In this document: piece by piece, positions 1-5,551 of the stretch
How positions within the stretch are numbered: position 1 is the stretch's first letter
Layout: each line of letters opens with the position of its first letter
Source: CAYUNW01 sp964446235
GTDB taxonomy: Bacteria; Patescibacteriota; Microgenomatia; 2-02-FULL-39-11
NCBI GenBank assembly: GCA_964446235.1
Contig: CAYUNW010000026.1
Coordinates: 1 to 5,551, forward strand
DNA: 5,551 bases
Direction: 5' to 3'
Translations under genes and position numbers: made by a program
The notes under the pieces: model-generated
Databases searched by the model: none
What the model saw: only the letters and a program-made list of their open reading frames with translations
Told to the model about the DNA's origin: nothing

Positions 1-173
1 AGAATTGCCAGCAGCAACCTATGCAGCGCAACCGTGACCAAGGGCGAGTCATCGCAAATTTCGCGTAATTGATGCGCTTTTAGGAGAGTATCACGTATAC
101 CATACTCAATTCGTTGGCCGCTAAGGTCGATGCATGGAATCCACGGTTCATCAATCAGGTTGAATTCCGCCAT
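1..173 (-). CDS. casA: CasA/Cse1, large subunit of type I-E Cascade (partial, N-terminal 57 codons)
   Basis: I translated this from the complement of 173-171 (ATG) to the window edge. It is open throughout and begins MAEFNLIDEPWIPCIDLSG, continuing to a segment with ICDDSPLVTVALHRLLLAI. The opening NLIDEPWIP and the later SPLVT-ALHRLLLA pattern are characteristic of the Cse1/CasA family. In type I-E Cascade this subunit recognises the PAM, helps open target DNA and provides the docking surface for Cas3. The gene lies directly downstream of cas3 on the same strand and overlaps its last 23 bases in the +1 frame, which indicates one operon with translational coupling. Upstream of the ATG there is a modest AAAAGGG Shine-Dalgarno-like element (185-191) followed by a run of eight A. 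The remainder of the gene (the family is roughly 500 residues, from general knowledge) lies beyond the left edge. The family call rests on a short but distinctive N-terminus and on synteny. Confidence 0.9.
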   Translation of the reverse strand, partial: MAEFNLIDEPWIPCIDLSGQRIEYGIRDTLLKAHQLREICDDSPLVTVALHRLLLAI

Positions 174-2901
174 TTTTTTTATCGCCCTTTTCGATTATAA
201 CTCCCAGTTTCTCGTCCACCTTCAGCACATAATCGCCAACGGTCCCCTGGCCCTGCTCATCCAGCCACAGTAAGCGAGCATGTCTGAGGTGCACATTCTT
301 GGACCATTCGGTTGGTGATTCACCTTTATCAACCAACGCATGATAGATTCCCCTGTGGCTCAGTTTGACAGACCAATCGAGCAATTTACGGACCTCCGAT
401 ACGTCCGATACAGTTGTATAATCCTTGCTTGCTGGCTGCATTACAACCGTGATAAAAGGATCGCTCTCTCGTGTCGCCGCTCTGATGCTTTCATGAACTT
501 GTGGGTCTTCATCATCAACCAATTGGTCGTTGAATTCTTCTACCAAGTCAGAAGGATCTTTAGGTTCAGACACCATCAAACGGCGGGCCGCTTTCTCAGA
601 TTCCGCCTGGTCGAATTCTGCCTTTTGCCTTGCCTGCCTTAGGGCTTCTTCCCAGTCAGCGCTCTCAATCGATGGCGGTACCCCATATACGGTTTCTATC
701 AATGCTTCGATTTCACCCGGCACTTCAATCTTCTCTCGCTGACGCAAAGCCAGCCATGTGCGCAAGAGAATATAACGATCGTATACATGCTCGTTGCTTA
801 CGCCGAATGACTCAGGCGGAGGGCCATTCGGCCCGGCATCACAGGCTATGATAAACTGTGGCGATTCAAGACCCTTAGGACGGCGACGAGGATGCCTGTG
901 CAGTCGCCCGAAGCGCTGGAGCAACAAATCGACAGGGGCAATCTCCGAGATCATTATATCGAAATCAAGATCCAAGCTTTGTTCGATTACTTGCGTCGCT
1001 ATCAATACGGCCCGTTTCGGGCGGTTCGAGTTCACGTAGGTGCCATCGGAGCACTTCTCACCCTTGCCGAATCTACACATGACTTCTTCTTCCCGCATCC
1101 TCCGCCACATCTGCAGGGTGCGCGCATGAAAGAGCACGCACATAGTATCATTCAGATCATCACTTAAAAATCTATAAACTTCGATGGAGCGGTCGACTGT
1201 GTTGCAGACAACTGCACAGCAACCTCCATGTTCCAGCTTTTGTTTGATAATACCGGCCAGAGTCGCCAGGTCGGTATTGGCGAAGCGCACACCAATTGTG
1301 CGCGGTACCCCCATAGGAACGTCGATGCAGACATCAGGGCCAATCGCCTCTGCACGAGGATAGTGATACGGAAAAGCCAGAGTGATTCGGGGATAGCGTC
1401 CATATTCCAAATCATCCCGGCCGGAATATGCACTGATTAGGGCACTTCGCTTGGTCTCGGGGAGCGTTGCGGAAAGCAGGATAACGGTGCAATCCACCTC
1501 CGCCAGCCAATGCAGCAGCCGCTCGAGAATCGTGCTCATGTAAGCGTCATAAGCGTGAACCTCATCAAAGATCACTACCTTCCCCGCCAGACCGAAGAGG
1601 CGCACGAACCAGTGTTTAGTTTGCAAAACGCTCAAGAGGCTTTGGTCGATGGTACCAACTCCGAAAGGCGCGAGTAGCGGACGTTTCTTAGCCGTGAACC
1701 AAGATTGGGCTTCCATATCGCCATCTTCGCCATCATCCGGCTTGAATTCTTTAATTTCTCCTTCTTTCGGTGCTGCCGTTCTAGAAGCAAGAAGGGCGTC
1801 CCCGTGTACCAATTGAAGGTTAAGCCTACCCTCATGACCTCGCCGCCTAAGATAATCATTTAAGACGCGGCTAAACATAGCGTTGCTTGTGGCTTGGGTC
1901 GGCATCGCAATATACATCCCTCGTGCAAAGCCCCTGGACATCGCCACGTCCGCCGCATAAAGAGCAGCCTCGGTCTTGCCTTCACCCATGGGCGCTTCAA
2001 TTATCATAAGATAGGGAGATATCCGCTTTGAAACCAATTCTATTGTGCGCATCTGGAGGGCGTTGGGAGAAAGACCTTTGAATACTGTCTCGAACCCGGC
2101 CTCGACGGCGAAGCGCACAGCGGGAAGCCAGCCCAGCTCCTCAAGGGCGCTTCTGGCCCGATTTTGCGCTATCAGCCAATAATCAGTCGTTTTGATATCA
2201 ACCAAAGCATCATATTCTGCAAGACATGGAAAGAAGTCTTGATTCGAACCAATCCAGTCTGCTACTGATATTAATCCAGCGAGTATAGGAACTACGCCTG
2301 GCCGAATAATGCCATTCATGGATTGAGTCGCTTGACCACAGTCCAGACCCACAACGCAGGCAAGTTCCTCAAGCAGTGCCCGCCTGGCCTTATCCCAATT
2401 ACGATTTCCATTTCCAAGCGTGTCTCTGCCCAAATTTAGGTCGACAGCCCGAGGGAAAACGCCGTGGTGCCCTCCCGCGATTCTCGCTATAACGGCGGAC
2501 GCAGTGCTTAGCTCTAAGAATTCATTCAATACATGTGCGCTGATAAAGCCATGAGGGCGGTTCTGTTCGTTATTCGAAAACCTAAATCCCATTTTCTCTA
2601 ATTGAGGCAAAAGTCTCGGTTCTTTCTTTTGGAAAGCCGGGCTGCCCTTGCCCAGGTCGTGCGCGCCCGAGAGGAAAACGATTAATGCCCTTGCATAAGT
2701 TCCCAGTGAATCCTTCAGTATTTCTTGCAGACTTTGAGCTATACAATGGTCCCACATTACCGCGGCGACAGCGGCTACATCAAGCATATGGCAGATCAAA
2801 GGATGATAGCGCCAATCGGCAGGGCTAATATCTTCTTTTTCCCGACTCGTCTTGGCCCATAATTGTTTCCACGGGAGAATCAAGCGATCGTTGTTGACCA
2901 T
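151..2901 (-). CDS. cas3: Cas3, type I-E CRISPR HD nuclease-helicase (complete, 916 aa)
   Basis: Cas3 is the effector nuclease of type I CRISPR interference: it is recruited to Cascade-bound target DNA, unwinds it and cuts the displaced strand. The N-terminal HD phosphohydrolase-like nuclease domain (about 30-225) shows H33 (HPLICHMLD), the H81-D82 pair with K85 (HDLGKGSPAF), H123 and the H145-H146 pair (GGHHG), all likely metal ligands. The superfamily 2 helicase core follows: Walker A APMGEGKT (303-310), motif Ia MPTQATSN (333-340), DEVH box (446-449), SATLP (477-481), VVCNTV (564-569), IATQVIEQSLDLDFD (634-648) and QRFGRLHRH (662-670). The C-terminal part (about 820-905) resembles the accessory domain of type I-E Cas3. 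Length is normal, all core motifs are present and the frame is unbroken, so the protein should be active. The ATG at 2901 has no strong Shine-Dalgarno (only AAAGAAA nearby). It was chosen because the preceding in-frame codon run soon meets TAG and the N-terminus fits the family. The I-E assignment comes from the adjoining casA. Codon use is less GC-biased than in the divergent transporter, suggesting acquisition. Confidence 0.97.
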   Translation of the reverse strand: MVNNDRLILPWKQLWAKTSREKEDISPADWRYHPLICHMLDVAAVAAVMWDHCIAQSLQEILKDSLGTYARALIVFLSGAHDLGKGSPAFQKKEPRLLPQLEKMGFRFSNNEQNRPHGFISAHVLNEFLELSTASAVIARIAGGHHGVFPRAVDLNLGRDTLGNGNRNWDKARRALLEELACVVGLDCGQATQSMNGIIRPGVVPILAGLISVADWIGSNQDFFPCLAEYDALVDIKTTDYWLIAQNRARSALEELGWLPAVRFAVEAGFETVFKGLSPNALQMRTIELVSKRISPYLMIIEAPMGEGKTEAALYAADVAMSRGFARGMYIAMPTQATSNAMFSRVLNDYLRRRGHEGRLNLQLVHGDALLASRTAAPKEGEIKEFKPDDGEDGDMEAQSWFTAKKRPLLAPFGVGTIDQSLLSVLQTKHWFVRLFGLAGKVVIFDEVHAYDAYMSTILERLLHWLAEVDCTVILLSATLPETKRSALISAYSGRDDLEYGRYPRITLAFPYHYPRAEAIGPDVCIDVPMGVPRTIGVRFANTDLATLAGIIKQKLEHGGCCAVVCNTVDRSIEVYRFLSDDLNDTMCVLFHARTLQMWRRMREEEVMCRFGKGEKCSDGTYVNSNRPKRAVLIATQVIEQSLDLDFDIMISEIAPVDLLLQRFGRLHRHPRRRPKGLESPQFIIACDAGPNGPPPESFGVSNEHVYDRYILLRTWLALRQREKIEVPGEIEALIETVYGVPPSIESADWEEALRQARQKAEFDQAESEKAARRLMVSEPKDPSDLVEEFNDQLVDDEDPQVHESIRAATRESDPFITVVMQPASKDYTTVSDVSEVRKLLDWSVKLSHRGIYHALVDKGESPTEWSKNVHLRHARLLWLDEQGQGTVGDYVLKVDEKLGVIIEKGDKKNGGIQPD
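173..180 (-). other. A8 homopolymer at the cas3/casA overlap (potential slippage site)
   Basis: On the coding strand eight consecutive A residues precede TGGCGG. In the cas3 frame they read AAA AAA AAT GGC; the last A is also the first base of the casA ATG. Removing one A, or shifting the ribosome +1, joins the Cas3 frame to casA at Cas3 K909 followed by Met1 of CasA. A -1 shift instead reaches TGA within a few codons. The sequence is directly visible; any slippage is inference. Confidence 0.4.
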
Positions 2902-2936
2902 ATGTTTCTTTGCGGCTATTGCCTCACGGTGAACAC

Positions 2937-2977
2937 AAGGGCGCTATAATATTACTTTATGCTATAAGTCGGCCCTT
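2937..2977. promoter_or_regulatory. Symmetric element in the cas3 leader (inverted AAGGGC/GCCCTT arms with internal GCTATAA repeats)
   Basis: AAGGGC (2937-2942) and GCCCTT (2972-2977) form 6-base inverted arms separated by 29 bases. Between them GCTATAA occurs twice as a direct repeat (2943-2949, 2961-2967), along with the 8-base palindrome TAATATTA (2947-2954). The block spans the predicted cas3 transcription start and early leader. It could be a regulator binding region or a hairpin at the 5' end of the mRNA; neither is shown. AT-rich sequence produces such symmetry by chance fairly often. Confidence 0.25.
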
Positions 2978-2983
2978 AAAAGG

Positions 2984-3013
2984 ATTATATTGACGATACA
3001 TAAAACATGTCAA
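2984..3013 (-). promoter_or_regulatory. Consensus sigma70-like promoter for the cas3-casA operon
   Basis: Read on the minus strand, TTGACA (complement of 3008-3013) is followed after 18 bases by TATAAT (complement of 2984-2989). Both hexamers match the bacterial consensus exactly; the 18-base spacer is one base longer than optimal. Transcription would start near 2977, giving a leader of about 76 bases before the cas3 ATG. A weaker alternative -10 (TATTAT, complement of 2946-2951) lies nearer the gene but lacks a good -35. The core overlaps an oppositely directed promoter for the symporter. Confidence 0.62.
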
Positions 3014-3019
3014 TATATT
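2990..3019 (+). promoter_or_regulatory. Candidate promoter for the sodium:solute symporter, interleaved with the cas3 promoter
   Basis: TTGACG (2990-2995, 5 of 6 consensus bases) is followed by an 18-base spacer and TATATT (3014-3019, 5 of 6). The predicted start near 3026 gives a leader of about 70 bases. Its -35 abuts the -10 of the cas3 promoter, and its -10 abuts the cas3 -35, so both could not be occupied at once. A second possible plus-strand promoter is TTGAGA (3029-3034) with TAACAT (3051-3056) at 16 bases. Which is used cannot be told from sequence. Confidence 0.48.
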
Positions 3020-3050
3020 TAGGTGCTATTGAGATTCTCTGGGCCGTTCG

Positions 3051-3072
3051 TAACATATTTAAAAACATGTTA
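3051..3072. promoter_or_regulatory. Operator-like dyad TAACAT-N10-ATGTTA upstream of the symporter
   Basis: Perfect 6-base inverted arms lie at 3051-3056 and 3067-3072, just upstream of the symporter ribosome binding site (3079-3085). The left arm coincides with the -10 of the second candidate plus-strand promoter. The motif AAAACATGT within the right arm (3062-3070) also occurs at 3002-3010, inside the divergent promoter core, 60 bases away. The spacing and duplication fit a dimeric transcription factor site, but no factor can be named. Confidence 0.35.
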
Positions 3073-3078
3073 GTTATG

Positions 3079-3085
3079 AAGGAGG
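3079..3085 (+). promoter_or_regulatory. Ribosome binding site of the symporter gene
   Basis: AAGGAGG is a near-complete Shine-Dalgarno sequence ending 10 bases before the ATG at 3096, which fixes this start. A nearer ATG at 3076 overlaps the site itself and is out of frame. Confidence 0.8.
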
Positions 3086-3095
3086 CAGACTCGCG

Positions 3096-4538
3096 ATGCT
3101 GGCCAGGATCATAGTCATCGCCGCCTACGCTCTGATGACCCTGACGATAGGCTGGCTGGGGCTGAAGCGGACCAGGACTTTCAACGACTTCTTCCTCGGA
3201 GGCCGTTCCGTGGGGGCCTGGATGTCGGCCTTCACCTACGCCGCGGCCTATTTCTCCGCCGTCCTGTTCATCGGTTTCGCCGGCAAGGTGGGTTGGGGCT
3301 TCGGCCTGTCAGGGCTGTGGATCGCCGCCGCCAACTCCGTTGTCGGCGTTTTCGGGGTCTGGGCGCTCCTCGGCAACCGCATCCGACGCATGTCGCTCGA
3401 GCTCCAGGTCACGACCATGCCGGAGTTCCTGGAGAAACGCTACGGCAGCCGCGCCTTCAAGCTCATAGCCTCCCTGGCCGTTTTCGTCTTCCTGGTCCCC
3501 TATTCCGCGGCCGTGTTCATCGGCCTTTCCTACCTTTTCAAGGCCAACTTCCAGTTGGCCTTCAGCCAGGCCCTTCTCGTCATGGGCCTGTTCACGGCTT
3601 TCTACCTGGTCCTCGGCGGCTACAAGTCCATGACCATGATCGACATCGTTTTCGGCATGATCATGTGCCTGGGCTCGGCCGTCCTGGTCATGAGCACGCT
3701 CGGAAAGGCTGGCGGCCTGGCCCGCCTCACCGCCGGGCTGGCCGCCATCGACCCGAAGCTAACCGCGGTCGTCGGCCCGGGCGGGGCCTGGCCGCTCTTC
3801 GCCCTGGCCTTCCTGACGAGCGTCGCGCCGTACGCCATGCCCCAGCTGGTCCAGAAGTTCTACGCCATCAAGGACGAGCGGGCCGTGCGCCGCGGCATGG
3901 CCGCTTCCACGGCCTTCGCCGCCCTGATATCCGGGACGGCCTACTTCACCGGCGCCGCCGCCCGTTTCTTCCTCTCGCCCGAGAACGCGCCCGCCGCTTT
4001 CTCGGGCGGCAAGCCCGTTTTCGATATCCTGATGCCCGAGTTCCTGGCCAACGTCGTGCCCCATTCCCTGTCCGTCCTCATGATGCTCCTCATCCTTTCG
4101 GCCTCCATGTCCACCCTGGCCGCCCTGGTCCTGATCTCGAGCTCCTCGGTGGTCAAGGACATCTATGGCGGTTTCATCGAACCGGGGGTTCCTGACGCCA
4201 AACTGACCAGGCTGATGCGCATCGCCTCCGGCGTTTTCATCATCTTCTCGGTGGCGCTGGCCTATTTCAGGCCGGCTACGATCGTGGCCATCCTGTCGAT
4301 TTCCTGGGGAGCTATCGGCTCCTTCTTCCTCGGACCTTTCGTCTGGGGCCTCATCAGCAGGCGGACGAACCGCGCGGGAGCCTTGAGCTCGGCTTTCCTG
4401 GGTCTCGGGACATGCCTGGGCCTTTCCTTCTCAGGCACCGCGCCGGCCGAGGCCGGAACGCTCGGCATGCTGGTCTCGTTCGCCGCGGCGCCGCTCGTCA
4501 GCTTCTTGACGAAGAGGCGGCCGAGCGGGACGCACTGA
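3096..4538 (+). CDS. Sodium:solute symporter (SSS) family permease, 480 aa
   Basis: This is a polytopic inner-membrane protein of the SSS family (the PutP/PanF/SGLT group), which couples sodium influx to uptake of a small solute such as an amino acid, carboxylate, sugar or vitamin. The N-terminal helix is followed by DFFLGGRS (31-38), a hallmark of the family, then the GAWMSAFTYAAAYFSAV helix (40-56) and EFLEKRYG (110-117). Further conserved stretches are the loop MPQLVQKFYAIKDERAVRRG (248-267) and the helix with MSTL (338-341) leading to SSSSVVKDIYGG (348-359). By comparison with PutP, S339 and T340 of the MSTL motif probably belong to the Na2 sodium site. About a dozen hydrophobic segments are evident, and length is normal for the family. 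A basic C-terminal tail (KRRPSGTH) ends the protein. The start is set by AAGGAGG 10 bases upstream. The substrate cannot be deduced. The gene diverges from cas3 and is strongly GC-rich, like the downstream MFS gene, so it looks native and unrelated to CRISPR function. Confidence 0.93.
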   Translation: MLARIIVIAAYALMTLTIGWLGLKRTRTFNDFFLGGRSVGAWMSAFTYAAAYFSAVLFIGFAGKVGWGFGLSGLWIAAANSVVGVFGVWALLGNRIRRMSLELQVTTMPEFLEKRYGSRAFKLIASLAVFVFLVPYSAAVFIGLSYLFKANFQLAFSQALLVMGLFTAFYLVLGGYKSMTMIDIVFGMIMCLGSAVLVMSTLGKAGGLARLTAGLAAIDPKLTAVVGPGGAWPLFALAFLTSVAPYAMPQLVQKFYAIKDERAVRRGMAASTAFAALISGTAYFTGAAARFFLSPENAPAAFSGGKPVFDILMPEFLANVVPHSLSVLMMLLILSASMSTLAALVLISSSSVVKDIYGGFIEPGVPDAKLTRLMRIASGVFIIFSVALAYFRPATIVAILSISWGAIGSFFLGPFVWGLISRRTNRAGALSSAFLGLGTCLGLSFSGTAPAEAGTLGMLVSFAAAPLVSFLTKRRPSGTH

Positions 4539-4583
4539 CAGCGGGCAAGCCCGGCTTTCCACATCATCGTTCACCACATGCGC

Positions 4584-4612
4584 TTCATTTACGGCCCCGA
4601 AATGTGTATAAT
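4584..4612 (+). promoter_or_regulatory. Candidate promoter of the tRNA-Pro gene
   Basis: A perfect -10 hexamer TATAAT (4607-4612) lies 13 bases before the tRNA 5' end, placing the transcription start about 6 bases upstream of the mature tRNA. A poor -35 (TTCATT, 4584-4589) lies 17 bases upstream of it. The -10 and its position are convincing; the -35 is weak. Confidence 0.5.
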
Positions 4613-4625
4613 AAGGAGCTTGAGA

Positions 4626-4700
4626 CGGGGAGTAGCGCAGCCTGGCTAGCGCACAGCGTTCGGGACGCTGGGGTCGTGGGTTCAAATCCCACCTCCCCGA
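4626..4700 (+). tRNA. tRNA-Pro (anticodon CGG)
   Basis: The 75-nt sequence folds as a full cloverleaf. The acceptor stem is CGGGGAG (4626-4632) with CTCCCCG (4693-4699), and the discriminator base is A4700. The D stem is GCGC/GCGC, and the anticodon stem is CAGCG/CGCTG around the loop TTCGGGA. The T stem is GTGGG/CCCAC around TTCAAAT. Loop positions 34-36 read CGG, which decodes the proline codon CCG, common in the GC-rich neighbouring genes. The CCA tail is not encoded (TTCC follows), so it must be added by tRNA nucleotidyltransferase. It lies in the gap between the symporter and the MFS gene, on the same strand as both. Confidence 0.97.
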
Positions 4701-4730
4701 TTCCTTTCAAACTTCCTTGAGGCATTAAAA

Positions 4731-4763
4731 CAGAGGGTCCCGCGCATCTTCGCGAGACCTCTG
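4731..4763 (+). other. Imperfect hairpin between tRNA-Pro and the MFS gene
   Basis: CAGAGG (4731-4736) pairs with CCTCTG (4758-4763), TC (4738-4739) with GA (4756-4757) and CGCG (4741-4744) with CGCG (4751-4754). The loop is CATCTT, with a bulged G and one C-A mismatch. No T-tract follows, so it is not a standard intrinsic terminator. It could separate the tRNA from downstream mRNA by processing, or act in the MFS leader; no function is demonstrated. Confidence 0.35.
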
Positions 4764-4789
4764 GAGCACGGCGGAGCACACGCGGAGCA
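4763..4789 (+). repeat. Three short direct repeats of GGAGCA upstream of the MFS start
   Basis: GGAGCA occurs at 4763-4768, 4773-4778 and 4784-4789, at 10- and 11-base intervals. Each contains the Shine-Dalgarno-like core GGAG. The last copy merges into AGGAGAG (4789-4795), the likely ribosome binding site of the MFS gene. The repeats are real, but their meaning is unknown and they may be a chance product of local sequence bias. Confidence 0.4.
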
Positions 4790-4808
4790 GGAGAGCGACG
4801 GGCAGCCG

Positions 4809-5551
4809 ATGAACCGGGAGTCAAACAGGACCAATCTCTTCAGGCTCGGCACGGAATATCTGCTCCGTCCCTGGGAGGCGCTAAGGAAGCACCTCAGCTG
4901 GAAGCAGGCCTTCCTGGCCCTGCGCCACCGCAACTACCGGCTGTGGTTCTGGAGCCAGATGTTCTCCCTTTTCGGCTCCTGGATGCAGAGCACGGCCCTG
5001 GGCTTCCTGGTTTACGACCTGACCAGGTCCCCGGCCTATCTGGGCGTCGTCGGCTTCGCCGCCGGCATACCCACCTGGCTGTTCATGCTCTACGCCGGCG
5101 TCATCGCCGACCGCGTGCCCAAGCGCAGGGTGATAATCATCACTCAAGTCATGATGACCCTGCTCGCGGTCCTGATATCAGGGCTGGCCTTCCTCCACGT
5201 CGTCCGGCCCTGGCACATCGTCATCCTGGCCTTCCTGCTCGGAACGGCCAACGCCTTCGAGGCCCCGGCCCGCCAGGCCTTCGTGCTGGAGCTGGTCAAC
5301 ATCGACGACCTGACCAACGCCATCGCCCTGAACTCCGCCATGTTCAACACGGCTACCGCAATCGGCCCGGCCGTCGGCGGCATCACGTACGCCCTGTTCG
5401 GGCCGGCCTGGTGTTTCGCCATCAACGCCGTGTCCTTCCTGCCGGTCATCGCGGCCCTGAAGATGATGAAGCTCGGGCCGGCCGAGGCCGCCGCCCGGAG
5501 CGCCTCCCCGCTCGAAGACATCAAGGCGGGCCTGCGCTATGTCGCCGGCGC
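4809..5551 (+). CDS. MFS_3-type major facilitator exporter (partial, N-terminal 247 codons)
   Basis: The translation from ATG 4809 is open to the right edge. It matches the MFS_3/DHA3-like exporter group (EntS and related drug or siderophore exporters), inner-membrane proton-driven transporters. Seen in order are LRHRNYRLWFWSQ (38-50) entering the first helix, FGSWMQSTALGFLVYDLTRSP (55-75) and the loop 2-3 motif AGVIADRVPKRR (96-107). Later come AFEAPARQAFVLELV (149-163) with NAIALNSAMFN (170-180), the GPAVGG helix (186-191) and CFAINAVSF (202-210). These six or so helices make up the first half of a normal 12-helix protein. About 35 polar and basic residues precede the first helix, somewhat longer than usual. 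AGGAGAG (4789-4795) is the probable Shine-Dalgarno, 13 bases before the ATG and so rather distant; no closer in-frame ATG exists before residue 51. No separate promoter is evident, so read-through from the tRNA is possible. Substrate is unknown. Confidence 0.92.
   Translation, partial: MNRESNRTNLFRLGTEYLLRPWEALRKHLSWKQAFLALRHRNYRLWFWSQMFSLFGSWMQSTALGFLVYDLTRSPAYLGVVGFAAGIPTWLFMLYAGVIADRVPKRRVIIITQVMMTLLAVLISGLAFLHVVRPWHIVILAFLLGTANAFEAPARQAFVLELVNIDDLTNAIALNSAMFNTATAIGPAVGGITYALFGPAWCFAINAVSFLPVIAALKMMKLGPAEAAARSASPLEDIKAGLRYVAG

Noticed and set aside
173..180. Classical -1 ribosomal frameshift on A AAA AAA
   Set aside because: The -1 frame reads TGG CGG AAT TCA ACC and then TGA, giving only a slightly altered Cas3 tail; only a +1 shift or loss of one A reaches casA.
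340..1167. Several 70-100 residue ORFs opposite cas3
   Set aside because: They are antisense to conserved Cas3 coding sequence, have no clear start signals and resemble no family.
3293..4195. 300-residue plus-strand ORF within the symporter gene
   Set aside because: It is a +2-frame shadow in GC-rich DNA: rich in R, P, H and G, with no recognisable family, whereas the symporter frame has clear family motifs.
4542..4560. Possible terminator after the symporter (CGGG-CAAG-CCCG followed by CTTTCC)
   Set aside because: The stem is only four base pairs and there is no real T-tract, so the evidence is too weak to call.
4412..4720. Plus-strand ORF running from the symporter 3' end through the tRNA
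   Set aside because: It overlaps the symporter in another frame, then translates the tRNA itself (the VGSNPTSP peptide).
4585..4824. Minus-strand ORF containing VGFEPTTPASRTLC
   Set aside because: This peptide is the antisense translation of the tRNA-Pro gene, a frequent false protein call near tRNAs.
1..5551. CRISPR array or spacer-repeat units
   Set aside because: No regularly spaced direct repeats of about 28-29 bases are visible; the array probably lies beyond the left edge with the rest of the cas operon.

Overview
The window is bacterial chromosomal DNA holding two unlike halves. The left half (1-2901, minus strand) is the leading end of a type I-E CRISPR-Cas operon: a complete cas3 nuclease-helicase gene, then the first 57 codons of casA (cse1), the large Cascade subunit, running off the left edge. 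The right half (3096-5551, plus strand) is ordinary GC-rich chromosome: a sodium:solute symporter, a proline tRNA (anticodon CGG) and the first 247 codons of an MFS_3-type exporter that runs off the right edge. Arrays, cas1/cas2 and the rest of Cascade are not in view; by the usual gene order they would lie left of base 1.

The two halves meet in a 194-bp AT-rich divergent intergenic region (2902-3095). It carries a consensus sigma70-like promoter for cas3 (TTGACA-N18-TATAAT, minus strand). This is interleaved with an oppositely directed promoter-like sequence for the symporter (TTGACG-N18-TATATT, plus strand), so the two would compete for RNA polymerase. A TAACAT-N10-ATGTTA dyad and other short symmetric elements lie on either side.

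Base composition changes at this region. The cas genes are visibly less GC-rich and use AT-ending codons freely. The symporter and MFS genes are strongly GC-rich with GC-ending codons. This fits a horizontally acquired CRISPR-Cas locus whose edge is in or near the intergenic region. The host is a GC-rich bacterium whose tRNA-Pro gene does not encode the CCA tail; the phylum cannot be fixed from this sequence alone.

Functionally, Cas3 is recruited by Cascade (which includes CasA) after target binding and degrades the displaced DNA strand, so the two minus-strand genes act together. The three plus-strand genes show no sequence link to CRISPR. The most unusual detail is the cas3/casA junction: the genes overlap by 23 bp, and the casA start codon sits at the end of an A8 run, where loss of one A would fuse Cas3 in frame to CasA. 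No undescribed system is evident; the rest of the gene content belongs to known families.
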